NCBI GenBank assembly: GCA_934153945.1
Contig: CAKPFM010000004.1
Span: 1 to 64,000 of the forward strand
Reading direction: 5' to 3'
DNA from: an uncultured Bacilli bacterium
Lineage (GTDB): Bacteria; Bacillota_I; Bacilli_A; RF39; UBA660
DNA length: 64,000 nt
The position numbers and the translations under genes were made by a program. Shown here one piece after another: positions 53,151 through 63,006 of this stretch (its first letter is position 1; the number at the start of each line of letters is the position of its first letter). Under the pieces are notes generated by a model. That model had not been told where the DNA came from, ran no database searches, and saw nothing but the letters and a program-made list of their open reading frames with translations.

Positions 53151-53489
53151 ATGAAAAAATATGTAGTAATTTTGTTATCAATTATCTGTTTAACTGGTTG
53201 TGGAAAGAAGAAAGTTGATCCACTATTAGGAATATGGGAAACTAATTATGAACTAGGATCATTTGGTATTATAACTGAAAAATATGAATTTAAAGAAAAT
53301 GGATTATGTACTAAGACATTAGATATGGGATCAACCATTGTTGAAGATTGTACTTATGAATTTAATGAAGATAAGACTCAGATAAAGATGGTTTGGGATA
53401 GCAAACAAAATAAAAATGAGTATATAAATTTTTCATTGAATGATAATATATTGATAATAGGTACAAGGGAATATCAAAAAAAAGATTAG
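53151..53489 (+). CDS. Small lipoprotein
   Basis: A 112-aa protein with lipobox ICLTGC (Cys at about residue 17). The mature part starts LLGIWETNYELG and continues as a small beta-barrel-like domain (EFKENGLCTKTLDMG), a pattern found in lipocalin-like lipoprotein domains. GGAGAG precedes the ATG, eight bases after ezrA, so it is probably in the same transcript. Confidence 0.72.
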   Translation: MKKYVVILLSIICLTGCGKKKVDPLLGIWETNYELGSFGIITEKYEFKENGLCTKTLDMGSTIVEDCTYEFNEDKTQIKMVWDSKQNKNEYINFSLNDNILIIGTREYQKKD

Positions 53490-53501
53490 TTTAATATAAA
53501 G

Positions 53502-53528
53502 GTACTTGAAAAAAGTATCTTTTTTTGA
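53502..53528 (+). terminator. Terminator after the ezrA-lipoprotein pair
   Basis: AGGTACTT and AAGTATCT pair (one G-U) around GAAAA, followed by a T-run. It ends ten bases before the long direct repeat begins. Confidence 0.75.
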
Positions 53529-53537
53529 TAGACTGAT

Positions 53538-54445
53538 AATGTAAATAAAAATAGTAATATAGTTTCATGTAGTGATAAGATAGAAAATTAAATCAAAAAA
53601 TAACGAGTATGCTATATGTAAACGGGGGGGGGGTAATTTTACTAACCCTTTTTTTATTGCTTAAAATAGAAGGAGAATGAAAAATGAAAAGAAAAGGATT
53701 TACGCTTGTGGAGTTATTAGCGGTAATAGTAATATTATCGGTAATAGCGTTAATCGCAACACCAATGATATTAAACATAATAGAAGAAACCAAAAAAAGA
53801 AGCCTCGAAAATAGTGTTAAAGGACTATTAGAAGCATCAAATTATTTTGCAATAGAAAATAATGGAGTATATGAATTTATATTTGATGAAACACATAAAG
53901 GAACAACAAAACAAGGAGAAAGATTAGATTATAAAGGAGAACTAGATGCAAAAGGAAAACTATATATAGATGAAGAAGGAGATATAAGTTTATGTGTATA
54001 TAATGATAAATACTATGCATATAAAAATTATAATAGTGGAGTAATAATAGGAGAAAAAAGTAAAGATAATTGTAATATAGATTATGATGGATTAACAAAT
54101 AAGTATGTAGCTTACTTAGAAAGCGAAGGAATGAGTAGTAATGTATATACGAAAGAAGAAGTAAATGAATTAGTTAGTAATTTAACAACAGAAATAAGTA
54201 GTTTAAAAAATAAAATTGAAGAATTAGAAAGCAATAATTATGCAACCAAGGAAGAATTAACAAATACAAGTGATAATTTAACAAATACAATTAATGAAAA
54301 TAAAGCAAACATTGATAGTGTAAAAAATGGTTTAAATGAATATGCATTAAAAAGTGAATTAAGTAATACAAATAATAATTTGATAACTACTAACAGTAAT
54401 TTAGATGCTTTGACTAGTATTGTTAATAATAATAAATCTAATATA
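53538..54445 (+). repeat. Long direct repeat, copy 2 (leader plus pilin/fibre 5' part)
   Basis: The partner of 30796-31682, offset by 22,742 bp up to about 54175 and by 22,763 bp after the 21-base length difference. Nearly all differences are single bases. The copies diverge completely after the coiled-coil codons. Confidence 0.95.
53624..53633 (+). promoter_or_regulatory. G10 homopolymer tract before the pilin/fibre gene, copy 2
   Basis: Ten consecutive G, 50 bases before the start codon, in the same context as copy 1 (TATGCTATATGTAAAC before, TAATTTTACTAACCC and T-run after). The same length in both copies is what one assembled sequence shows; length variation in a population cannot be seen here. 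Confidence 0.7.
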
Positions 54446-54760
54446 AATAATTTATCTACAAGCATTAATAGTATAAAAGCACAAATTGGAACAAATTTTT
54501 ATTCATTTAGTTATGATACCGGAGTACGTGGTTCAGAAATAACAAATGATATGATTATCAATGCATTAAAAATGGTTCCAGCCTCTTCAACATTTTTTGT
54601 TGTATATTTTAAATGTTTAGAAGGACAAAATGCTTCCTTAATTGGTTATAATTTGGGTAAGGAATATGGAACAGGATTATACTTTAATTACTATACTTCA
54701 TCTTTAGTTTATAAATGGAAAAGTGAACTATATAATATAACATTAACTGAAGTTAAATAA
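53684..54760 (+). CDS. Pilin-leader protein with tail-fibre-like C-terminus, copy 2
   Basis: The same prepilin signal, pilin-like domain and coiled-coil stalk as the 30942 gene (about 240 shared residues), with seven extra stalk residues (SNLTTEISS region). The roughly 100-residue tip is different: it starts near TNFYSFSYDTGVRGSEITN and ends YNITLTEVK, against the Val/Tyr-rich tip of copy 1. Both proteins happen to be 358 aa. The pattern of constant leader and stalk with variable tip points to a family of exchangeable surface fibres. Confidence 0.85.
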   Translation: MKRKGFTLVELLAVIVILSVIALIATPMILNIIEETKKRSLENSVKGLLEASNYFAIENNGVYEFIFDETHKGTTKQGERLDYKGELDAKGKLYIDEEGDISLCVYNDKYYAYKNYNSGVIIGEKSKDNCNIDYDGLTNKYVAYLESEGMSSNVYTKEEVNELVSNLTTEISSLKNKIEELESNNYATKEELTNTSDNLTNTINENKANIDSVKNGLNEYALKSELSNTNNNLITTNSNLDALTSIVNNNKSNINNLSTSINSIKAQIGTNFYSFSYDTGVRGSEITNDMIINALKMVPASSTFFVVYFKCLEGQNASLIGYNLGKEYGTGLYFNYYTSSLVYKWKSELYNITLTEVK

Positions 54761-54776
54761 ATCTAATTATAATTTA

Positions 54777-54810
54777 TAAAAAAATATATTGTTAATTCAA
54801 TATATTTTTT
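54777..54810. terminator. Bidirectional terminator between pilin/fibre copy 2 and clpP
   Basis: AAAAAATATATTG and CAATATATTTTTT pair perfectly around TTAATT; A- and T-runs serve both convergent genes. Confidence 0.85.
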
Positions 54811-55378
54811 ATAATATTTTATCAATTATTCCATAATTTACTGCTTCATCAGGTTCCATATAATAGTCTCTTTCTGTATCCTTTTCAACTTGTTTTAAAT
54901 CCTTTTTTGTATTGATAGACAATATTTTATTTAATTTGTCTTTTAATTTTAAAATCCTTTCGGCAGCAATTTTAATTTCAGTAGCTTGACCTTGAACACC
55001 ACCTAGAGGTTGATGAATCATTATTTCACTATTTTTTAATGAATATCTTTTTCCATTCGTACCACTACTAAGTAAAAATGCCGCCATACTTGCTGCCATA
55101 CCAACACATATAGTAGAAACATCACTTTTAATAAAATTCATTGTATCATAAATGGCCATTCCCGCTGTAACAGATCCTCCTGGAGAATTAATATAAATAC
55201 TAATATCATTATTGTTAACTGAATCAAGATATAATAATTCAGCAACTATAGCATTAGAAACTTCATCTGTAATTTCACCACTTAAAATGATAATTCTATC
55301 TTTAAGCAATCTAGAATATATATCATAAACCCTTTCACTATGATTGTTTTTTTCAATAACTGTTGGTACTAAATTCAT
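54809..55378 (-). CDS. clpP: ATP-dependent Clp protease proteolytic subunit
   Basis: ClpP forms the tetradecameric serine protease chamber used by ClpX and ClpC. The 189-aa protein has YINSPGGSVTAGMAIYD, the nucleophile in VGMAASMAAFLLS (Ser near residue 96), the catalytic His in IMIHQPLGG and the Asp in ERDYYMEPDEAVNYG. GAGGTGAT precedes the ATG. It is monocistronic and convergent with the pilin/fibre gene. Confidence 0.97.
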   Translation of the reverse strand: MNLVPTVIEKNNHSERVYDIYSRLLKDRIIILSGEITDEVSNAIVAELLYLDSVNNNDISIYINSPGGSVTAGMAIYDTMNFIKSDVSTICVGMAASMAAFLLSSGTNGKRYSLKNSEIMIHQPLGGVQGQATEIKIAAERILKLKDKLNKILSINTKKDLKQVEKDTERDYYMEPDEAVNYGIIDKIL

Positions 55379-55488
55379 ATTATCACCTCTAATTTTATAT
55401 TAGTAAAAAAATAAATAAATATTCATTAAAAAATGTGACAAAATACTTAATATTTGATAAAATGGTATTAGAGTAAGAGAGGGATAAA

Positions 55489-57150
55489 ATGGCTAGAATT
55501 ATAAAAATAAATTACAAAGACTTGGAAACAAAAGAATTTGAAGCAGGATTAACATTAAAAGAAATAAGTAAATCATTCAAAAATCATTTTAATTATCCTA
55601 TATTGGTAGGAAAAGTAGATAATAATATTGAGGAATTGAATGAAGTAATTAATAGAAGTTGTGATGTAGAATTTTTTGATAGAAGTACAGGTTTAGGAAA
55701 TGGTATATATGGTAGAACTCTACAATTCATGATAATAGTAGCAGTTAAGAGATTATATGGAAAAGATACTGAAGTTTTAATACATTATTCAATAGATAAA
55801 GGATTTTTTTGTGAAGTAATTGGCGTAGAAATAGATAAATCATCAGTAAAAGAAATAGAAAATGAGTTAAAAAAATTAAATAAAGAAGATTTAATTATAA
55901 ATAAGGTGAGTGTATCTAGATTTGATGCTATTAAATACTTTAAGAAAAATAAACAAATTGATAAAGTTAAAGTATTGAAATATATTAGTAATTCTTATAT
56001 TAATTTATATCGTATAGATAATATATATGATTATTTTTATGGAGAATTAGCTTATTCAACAAGAGATATTGATGATTTTGCTTTAACATACATAAGTGGT
56101 AATGGTTTTGTAGCAAGTTATCCAGATACATATAACCCAGAATGTACTTTAAGTTATAAACATCATGAAATGTTGTTTAATACATTCTATGATTATACAA
56201 AATGGGGTAGTGAAATAGGAATTAATAATGCAGCTGATTTAAATGAAGTTGTATCTAAGGGTGAATATAATAGATTAATTCATGTTGCAGAAACATATTA
56301 TAATAATCAATTATCTAAAATAGCAGATGAAATATATAATAATAGAAAAAGAATTAAAATTGTTTTAATTGCTGGACCTTCATCAAGTGGTAAAACTACA
56401 ACTAGTAAAAAGTTAGAAATGCATTTACAAAGTAAAGGTATAAAAACTCATCAAATTTCAATAGATGATTATTTCTTAGATAGAGATAAAACACCTAAAT
56501 TAGAAAATGGAGAATTAGATTTAGAATCATTAAATGCTGTTGATGTAACTTTATTTAATAAACATCTAACAAAATTATTAGAAGGAGAAAGAGTAGAATT
56601 ACCAGAATATAATTTTGTTTTAGGGAAAAGGGAATATAAAGGAAAAAATTTATTATTAGGTGATAATGATATGATTATTATTGAAGGATTACATGGATTA
56701 AATGAAGATTTAACTAGTTCGATAGAAAGAAATAAAAAATATAAAATTTATATAAGTCCATTAACTCAATTAAATATAGATAATCATAATCGTATACATA
56801 CAAGTGATACAAGAAAATTAAGAAGAATTATAAGAGATAATAAATATCGCTCATATTCAGCTAGTGAAACATTAAGTATGTGGAAAAATATAAGAGAAGG
56901 GGAAGAAAAATATATATTCCCTTATCAAGATGATGCTGATACTATAATAAATTCAGCACTTATATATGAATTAGGTATTTTAAAAACATATGCAGAACCA
57001 TTATTATTCTCAGTAGAAGAATCTGATCCAATGTATAGTGAAGCATTAAGATTAATCAATTTCTTAAGAAACTTCTTACCTATACCTAGTGAAGAAGTGC
57101 CATCAGATTCAGTTTTAAGGGAATTTATTGGTGGAAGTTGTTTTAAATAG
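55489..57150 (+). CDS. Nucleoside kinase with TGS and ThrRS-like N-terminal domains
   Basis: This 553-aa protein fuses an N-terminal TGS domain (about residues 1-60), a threonyl-tRNA synthetase second-additional-domain-like region with HY and HHEM motifs, and a C-terminal uridine-kinase-type P-loop domain. The kinase has Walker A AGPSSSGKTTTSKKL near residue 296 and IIIEGLHGLNEDL. Proteins of this build are annotated as nucleoside kinase or uridine kinase in Firmicutes. The exact substrate is unproven. GAGAGGGAT precedes the ATG. Confidence 0.88.
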   Translation: MARIIKINYKDLETKEFEAGLTLKEISKSFKNHFNYPILVGKVDNNIEELNEVINRSCDVEFFDRSTGLGNGIYGRTLQFMIIVAVKRLYGKDTEVLIHYSIDKGFFCEVIGVEIDKSSVKEIENELKKLNKEDLIINKVSVSRFDAIKYFKKNKQIDKVKVLKYISNSYINLYRIDNIYDYFYGELAYSTRDIDDFALTYISGNGFVASYPDTYNPECTLSYKHHEMLFNTFYDYTKWGSEIGINNAADLNEVVSKGEYNRLIHVAETYYNNQLSKIADEIYNNRKRIKIVLIAGPSSSGKTTTSKKLEMHLQSKGIKTHQISIDDYFLDRDKTPKLENGELDLESLNAVDVTLFNKHLTKLLEGERVELPEYNFVLGKREYKGKNLLLGDNDMIIIEGLHGLNEDLTSSIERNKKYKIYISPLTQLNIDNHNRIHTSDTRKLRRIIRDNKYRSYSASETLSMWKNIREGEEKYIFPYQDDADTIINSALIYELGILKTYAEPLLFSVEESDPMYSEALRLINFLRNFLPIPSEEVPSDSVLREFIGGSCFK

Positions 57151-57200
57151 TATTAAATTAAAAAAATTAAACAATATAGTAATTAGAAAAGAGGGATTAT

Positions 57201-58205
57201 ATGATAAAAGTAGCAATTAACGGATTTGGAAGAATTGGTAGATTAGTATTTAGAATTATGGAAGAAGATCCTAATTTTGAAGTAGTAGCAATTAATGATT
57301 TAACTGATGCAGAACAATTAGCTTATTTATTAAAATATGATACATCACATAGAAGTTATAGAGTAAATGAAATATCTAGTGAAGGAAATGAATTAATAGT
57401 AGGTTCAAGAAGAATTAAAGTATTTGCTGAAATGGATCCAAAAAATTTACCATGGAAGGGATTAGGTATAGACGAAGTATTTGAATGTACTGGTAAATTT
57501 ACTGATAAAGATAGTGCATATTCACATATAATAGCAGGAGCTAAAAAAGTAATTATTTCAGCACCAGCTAAAGGTGATTTAAAAACTATAGTTTATAATG
57601 TAAATCAAGATACTTTAGATGGGACTGAAGAAATAATAAGTGCCGCTAGTTGTACAACTAATTGTCTAGCTCCAGTACTAAAAGTATTAAATGATAATTT
57701 TGGTATTGAAAAAGGTTACATGACAACAGTTCATGCATATACAAATGATCAATCAGTATTAGATGTAGCTCATAAAAAAGGAGCAAAATCTCGTCGTGGT
57801 AGAGCATCAGCTGCTAACATAGTTCCATCATCTACAGGAGCAGCTACTGCTATTGGAAAAGTAATACCAGATTTAAATGGTAAATTGAGTGGTAATGCAT
57901 TAAGAGTTCCAACTACTACAGGTTCTGTAATTGATTTAACTTTAGAATTAAAGAAAAATGTAACTGTAGAAGAAATAAATAATGCATTTAAAAATAATAC
58001 AAATGAAACTTTAGGTTATACAGAAGATCCAATTGTATCAAGTGATATTATAGGTTCACATTTAGGAGCGCTAGTAGATTCTTTATTAACAGAGGTATTA
58101 GATGTAGATGGAAAACAATTAGTAAAAGTTGTAGCTTGGTATGATAATGAAATGGGTTATTCAGCACAAATGGTAAGAACAGCCAAATATTTAGATAATA
58201 AATAG
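57201..58205 (+). CDS. gap: Glyceraldehyde-3-phosphate dehydrogenase
   Basis: This is the central glycolytic dehydrogenase. The 334-aa protein has the NAD-binding GFGRIGRLVFR near residue 8, the catalytic Cys in SAASCTTNCLAP near residue 152, and GAAKAV-type and WYDNEMGYS motifs. GAGGGAT precedes the ATG. It stands alone before a terminator, so it is probably separately expressed from other glycolytic genes. Confidence 0.97.
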   Translation: MIKVAINGFGRIGRLVFRIMEEDPNFEVVAINDLTDAEQLAYLLKYDTSHRSYRVNEISSEGNELIVGSRRIKVFAEMDPKNLPWKGLGIDEVFECTGKFTDKDSAYSHIIAGAKKVIISAPAKGDLKTIVYNVNQDTLDGTEEIISAASCTTNCLAPVLKVLNDNFGIEKGYMTTVHAYTNDQSVLDVAHKKGAKSRRGRASAANIVPSSTGAATAIGKVIPDLNGKLSGNALRVPTTTGSVIDLTLELKKNVTVEEINNAFKNNTNETLGYTEDPIVSSDIIGSHLGALVDSLLTEVLDVDGKQLVKVVAWYDNEMGYSAQMVRTAKYLDNK

Positions 58206-58209
58206 AAGA

Positions 58210-58238
58210 GTAAGTCTTGAAAAAGACTTATTTTTTTG
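58210..58238 (+). terminator. Terminator after gap
   Basis: TAAGTCTT and AAGACTTA pair around GAAA, followed by seven T. Confidence 0.85.
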
Positions 58239-58319
58239 TTAAAATAAAAGTATAAATAGTAAATGAAAGATTTATAATGATACTAAATTCATTATTTTTA
58301 TATTGAAAGGGTGTTAATA

Positions 58320-61300
58320 ATGAAAAGAAATGGATTTACGTTGATAGAATTATTAGCTGTTATAGTAATATTATCGGTAATATCATTAATAACGATACCA
58401 ATTGTAACAGGTGTGATAGATACATCAAGAAGAAATAGTTTTAAAGTAACATGTATGGAAATATATGATTCATATGATACCTATGTTGTTGCAAATGATT
58501 CAATAGGAAAAAATAATTCAAATATTATATTTGATTTTTCAAGTAAAAGGCAAAATACAGAAATAATAGGGGATATTAAATATGAACCAGTAAGTAAATT
58601 GTATTTAAAAGGTGAATTACCTAATAATGGAAAATATCAAATAAAAAATGATAAAAGAACACTAAAAGCAGATAATGGAAGATATACATGTGTAATTGAT
58701 GAAAATAGAAGTGAGATATTAGGTGGAACTGTAGAAGAAAATGATACAACAGCTCCAGTAATAAATGATGTAGTAATAACAAGTACAACAAATAGTATAA
58801 AAGTAGTAGTGGATGCTATAGAAGAAGATGGAGTGATTGCTAAATATTATTATAAATTTAATGGAGAAGAAATAGTAAGTGAAAATAATAGTAAAACATA
58901 CACTAATTTAAAAGCAAATGAAGAGTATGAGATAGAAGTAGTAGTAGAAAATAAAAGTGGATTAAAGAGTAATAAAGTAGTTAAAAAGATAATGACAAAA
59001 AGTGTTTCAAATCCAACAATCAAACAGACAGTGCAAACACCAAGTAGTGGATATAGTTATGCACAATCAAGAACAATTCAAATTACATATAGTAATACAA
59101 ATGTAAATAGTCCAGTATATTACTTCAAATCAAGTGTAGGAGCAACAGTAGCTAGTGGAGTAGTAACAGCATCATGTGGAACAGGAACAAATCCAGGAAC
59201 ATGTACAAGTTCAAGTGTAACAACAATAGTAGCTAATACATGGTATAAAACAACAAGTACAACACCAAGTGTAATATATAAAGCAAATGGAACATTGTAT
59301 GCGTTAACAAGTGATGGAGCAAATATATCAGGAACAAGTACATTTACAATAAGTAAGATAGATACAAGTGCCCCAAGTGCAAGCATGAGTGTAGGAAGTA
59401 TCAAAACAGATAGAGCAACAATAACAGCGACATGTAGTGATGCACAGTCAGGAATAACAAAATATGAATATAGTAAAGATAATGGAACAACATGGATAAC
59501 AAATGGAACAACAAATAGTTATACATTTACAGGCTTAACAAAAGAAACAAGTTATAAATACAAAATAAGATGTACGAATGGAAGTGGCTTGACAAAAGAA
59601 GCAAGTAGTACAAGTAGTACATTAGGATTTACAAATCCAACAATAAAACAAACGAGTCAAACACCAACAAGTGGAACATGGGCAACAAGTAGAACAATTC
59701 AAATTACATATAGTAATACGAATGTAACAAGTCCAGTATATTACTTCAAATCAAGTGTAGGAGCAACAGTAGCTAGTGGAGTAGTAACAGCTGCGTGTGG
59801 AACAGGAACAAATCCAGGAACATGTACAAGTTCAAATATAACAACATTAGTAGCTAATACATGGTATAAAACAACAAGTACAACACCAAGTGTAACATAT
59901 AAAGCAAATGGAACATTGTATGCGTTAACAAGTGATGGAGCAAATATATCAGGAACAAGTACATTTACAATAAGTAAGATAGATACAAGTGCCCCAAGTG
60001 CAAGCATGAGTGTAGGAAGTATCAAAACAGATAGAGCAACAATAACAGCGACATGTAGTGATGCACAGTCAGGAATAACAAAATATGAATATAGTAAAGA
60101 TAATGGAACAACATGGATATCAAATGGAACAACAAATAGTTATACATTTACAGGCTTAACAAAAGAAACAAGTTATCAATACAAAATAAGATGTACAAAC
60201 GGAAGTGGCTTAACAAAAGAAGCAAGTAGTACAAGTAGTACATTAGGATTTACAAATCCAACAATAAAACAAACGAGTCAAACACCAAGTAGTGGAACAT
60301 GGGCAACAAGTAGAACAATTCAAATTACATATAGTAATACAAATGTAAATAGTCCAGTATATTACTTCAAATCAAGTGTAGGAGCAACAGTAGCTAGTGG
60401 AGTAGTAACAGCTGCGTGTGGAACAGGAACAAATCCAGGAACATGTACAAGTTCAAATATAACAACATTAGTAGCTAATACATGGTATAAAACAACAAGT
60501 ACAACACCAAGTGTAATATATAGAGCAAATGGAACATTGTATGCATTAACAAGTGATGGAAAGAATATATCAGGAACAAGTACATTTACAATAAGTAAGA
60601 TAGATACAAGTGCCCCATCAATATATGCATATTCTGGAACAATGTTATATCAGGATCCATATTTCACTTTGGGAACTAATAGTACTAGTATTTATAATAA
60701 TTTAGGAAATGGAACAGTAACAATTACTAGAAAAGAAATGTCAGGAACATATTATGGATATGGAATTGAAATATCAACAACAGGAACAGCAAGTCCAGGA
60801 CATGGTGGTTTCACTTTCTATACAGTATCAGCTGCCAATAAGGAACTTATTACAATAATAAATGCGAAAATACCAGTAGGATATCAAATAAACTGGGCTT
60901 CAAATGAAGTAGGTAATGGTGGAGTATTTGAATGGTTAACCAGTCAAGCAGGAACCGGAAATTGGCAAACATATATATTTAGATTAAAATGCGGTTCAAG
61001 TGGAACATTTGCAACAACAAATTTCTTCTATTTAACAGGTGGATCAACAGCAACAACATCTTCCCCAGTAACATGGCAAGTCCAATTAGCAACAACAATA
61101 GATACAACAAAATATGGAGCAAGTAATTTTATAGTATTTGCAGGAAAAGATACAGAAAGCGGAGTAGCAGCATTTGGGGTAAATCAAAGTAGTACTACAG
61201 AACCATCATGGACAGCAACAAATGTTGGATGGTGGGCAGGTGGATATACATCAAATAGAACATATTATGTATGGATAAAGGATGCACTAGATAATGTAAG

Positions 61301-62573
61301 TAAAGTACCTGTGACATTAAGTTATATAGATAATGTAACAACTCCAACAGTAACATACAATGGAGGAAGTAATAGTCATAGTTGGAAGAACAACTATAAT
61401 ATAACATTAACATCAACAGCTACAAGTGGAATACATCATTATGAAGTAGATTGGGATGGAGATGGAATAGCAAATCAAACTATAACTAGTAATTTTATAC
61501 CATGGGATGGATATTCATCATGTAATAATAGATTTAGAGCAGTAAGTAATAATGGTGTAGAAAGCGCTTGGACAAGTTCTCATGATATCCACATGGATAC
61601 AAGCGCACCAGGAGCAACAACAATAACGTATAATGGTGGAGCAAATACATGTATATGGAAAAATAACTATAATTTGACATTAACGTCAACGGATAATGTA
61701 GGAGTTTCATATTATCAAATAGATACAAATAATGATGGAGTGGCAGATACAACAGTAGGAAGTAGTTTTATTCCAACAAATGGATGGAGTACATGTACTG
61801 CAAGATTTAGAGCAGTAGATGGTGCTGGAAATGTTGGACCATGGACAGAAAAGCAACATATCCACATGGATACAGAAAAACCAGTACATACAAATTGGTG
61901 GTGGGGAGAAGTTACTAAAGATGTGGCAAGATTATATGTTCAAGCAACAGATAATGTAGGATTACCAGCTAATGCAACAACATACGATGGACATAATGCA
62001 GGAGTGTACTGTCCAACCTCAACACAAAGTGGCGGATATACAAACTTTGTATGGTTTAAAGGAAATTGGGACGCGAGTGCAAATGCATATAGATGTGATA
62101 TAACGCCAAGTACTTTTGGACACTATGGACAAACATATAGAACACATTTATACATATATGATTATGTAGGAAATGGTGGATACTATAATGCAACATCAGT
62201 AAATATACCAACACCTAGTTATGCAGCAACAAATTCAAGTTATGCGGCAACTCCTAATACAACAACTTATCCAACACAACCTACTGGAGAAACATATCGT
62301 TGTTGTTGGCATATAAGTAGTGCTAATGCATCAAAGAGTCAATGTGCTAGTGATACTATTGTAGATTATGAAGATGGAAGTGGAAGATGGGAATGCGATC
62401 AATGTAGTACCTGTCCTAGAAAAGCATGTACAAATGGAGGAACGCAAAATGGTGATATTTGTACAAAGACTGAATATACATGTCCAAATGGAGGAACTTT
62501 AAGTGGAACGACATGTGTCTTATATACATGTCCAAATGGAGGAACCTTAAGTGGAACAACATGTGTCAAATAA
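58320..62573 (+). CDS. Giant pilin-leader repeat adhesin
   Basis: The 1,417-aa protein begins with a type IV prepilin signal (KRNGFTLIELLAVIVILS) and a pilin-like domain with a Cys pair. A fibronectin-III-like domain follows (PVINDVVITSTTNSIKVVVD). Next come near-identical repeats: a module of about 120 aa (TIKQTxQTP to TISKIDTSAPS) three times and one of about 87 aa (SMSVGSIKTDRATITATCSD) twice. Then there is a lectin-like region (about residues 780-950), Ig-like repeats around SAPGATTITYNGGAN, and a Cys-rich tail with CPNGGTLSGTTC twice. The ATG at 58320 follows AAAGGGTG. It is probably a long surface adhesin. Confidence 0.85.
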   Translation: MKRNGFTLIELLAVIVILSVISLITIPIVTGVIDTSRRNSFKVTCMEIYDSYDTYVVANDSIGKNNSNIIFDFSSKRQNTEIIGDIKYEPVSKLYLKGELPNNGKYQIKNDKRTLKADNGRYTCVIDENRSEILGGTVEENDTTAPVINDVVITSTTNSIKVVVDAIEEDGVIAKYYYKFNGEEIVSENNSKTYTNLKANEEYEIEVVVENKSGLKSNKVVKKIMTKSVSNPTIKQTVQTPSSGYSYAQSRTIQITYSNTNVNSPVYYFKSSVGATVASGVVTASCGTGTNPGTCTSSSVTTIVANTWYKTTSTTPSVIYKANGTLYALTSDGANISGTSTFTISKIDTSAPSASMSVGSIKTDRATITATCSDAQSGITKYEYSKDNGTTWITNGTTNSYTFTGLTKETSYKYKIRCTNGSGLTKEASSTSSTLGFTNPTIKQTSQTPTSGTWATSRTIQITYSNTNVTSPVYYFKSSVGATVASGVVTAACGTGTNPGTCTSSNITTLVANTWYKTTSTTPSVTYKANGTLYALTSDGANISGTSTFTISKIDTSAPSASMSVGSIKTDRATITATCSDAQSGITKYEYSKDNGTTWISNGTTNSYTFTGLTKETSYQYKIRCTNGSGLTKEASSTSSTLGFTNPTIKQTSQTPSSGTWATSRTIQITYSNTNVNSPVYYFKSSVGATVASGVVTAACGTGTNPGTCTSSNITTLVANTWYKTTSTTPSVIYRANGTLYALTSDGKNISGTSTFTISKIDTSAPSIYAYSGTMLYQDPYFTLGTNSTSIYNNLGNGTVTITRKEMSGTYYGYGIEISTTGTASPGHGGFTFYTVSAANKELITIINAKIPVGYQINWASNEVGNGGVFEWLTSQAGTGNWQTYIFRLKCGSSGTFATTNFFYLTGGSTATTSSPVTWQVQLATTIDTTKYGASNFIVFAGKDTESGVAAFGVNQSSTTEPSWTATNVGWWAGGYTSNRTYYVWIKDALDNVSKVPVTLSYIDNVTTPTVTYNGGSNSHSWKNNYNITLTSTATSGIHHYEVDWDGDGIANQTITSNFIPWDGYSSCNNRFRAVSNNGVESAWTSSHDIHMDTSAPGATTITYNGGANTCIWKNNYNLTLTSTDNVGVSYYQIDTNNDGVADTTVGSSFIPTNGWSTCTARFRAVDGAGNVGPWTEKQHIHMDTEKPVHTNWWWGEVTKDVARLYVQATDNVGLPANATTYDGHNAGVYCPTSTQSGGYTNFVWFKGNWDASANAYRCDITPSTFGHYGQTYRTHLYIYDYVGNGGYYNATSVNIPTPSYAATNSSYAATPNTTTYPTQPTGETYRCCWHISSANASKSQCASDTIVDYEDGSGRWECDQCSTCPRKACTNGGTQNGDICTKTEYTCPNGGTLSGTTCVLYTCPNGGTLSGTTCVK
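59014..60617 (+). repeat. Tandem 621-bp coding repeats in the giant adhesin gene
   Basis: Unit 1 is 59014-59637 (624 bp, one extra codon), unit 2 is 59638-60258 (621 bp), unit 3 is partial, 60259 to about 60617. Identity is very high at the DNA level, so unit number could change by recombination or be mis-assembled. Confidence 0.92.
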
Positions 62574-62594
62574 AAATAAAGAAAGGAAAAAAAT

Positions 62595-63002
62595 ATGAAA
62601 AGAACAATAAAAACATTATTAATAGGAATATTCACAATCAGTTTAATAACTGGTTGTGGATGTAGTAAAAAAGAGGAAGAACCAAAAGAAGAAATAAAAG
62701 CAAATACAAATGAAGAAGTAATAAAAGATCAAAAAGTAGAAGAATTTGAGCTAAAAAATACATCTTTAATATATGAAGATGGAAATACAACATTAGAAAC
62801 AACAGTAACAAATACATCAGAAAAAGATACATACTTAAAAGAATTTGATATCCAAGTATTAGATAAAGATGGAAATGAAGTGGTAGTATTAAAAGGATTT
62901 GTTGGAGAACAAATGAAAGCAGGAGAATCAAGAGTAATAAATAGTTACTATAATGAAGATTTAAGTACTGCTACTAAAATAGTTTATACAGTTATAAGAT
63001 AA
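62595..63002 (+). CDS. FxLYD-type lipoprotein
   Basis: The 135-aa lipoprotein has the lipobox SLITGC (Cys at about residue 21), a charged Glu/Lys linker and one Ig-like FxLYD domain (LKNTSLIYEDGNTTLETTV, NTSEKDTYLKEFDI, MKAGESRVI). GAAAGG precedes the ATG. It follows the giant adhesin by 21 bases and is probably cotranscribed with it, so it may help in its surface assembly. Confidence 0.82.
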   Translation: MKRTIKTLLIGIFTISLITGCGCSKKEEEPKEEIKANTNEEVIKDQKVEEFELKNTSLIYEDGNTTLETTVTNTSEKDTYLKEFDIQVLDKDGNEVVVLKGFVGEQMKAGESRVINSYYNEDLSTATKIVYTVIR

Positions 63003-63006
63003 AACT

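Noticed and set aside
59120..60025. Two near-identical 94-codon minus-strand frames at 59120-59404 and 59741-60025
   Set aside because: They are antisense shadows of the tandem repeats of the giant adhesin gene; their similarity only reflects the DNA repeat.
58320..62573. Tandem repeats as a CRISPR-like array
   Set aside because: The units are 621-bp coding repeats without spacers, and no cas gene is present.
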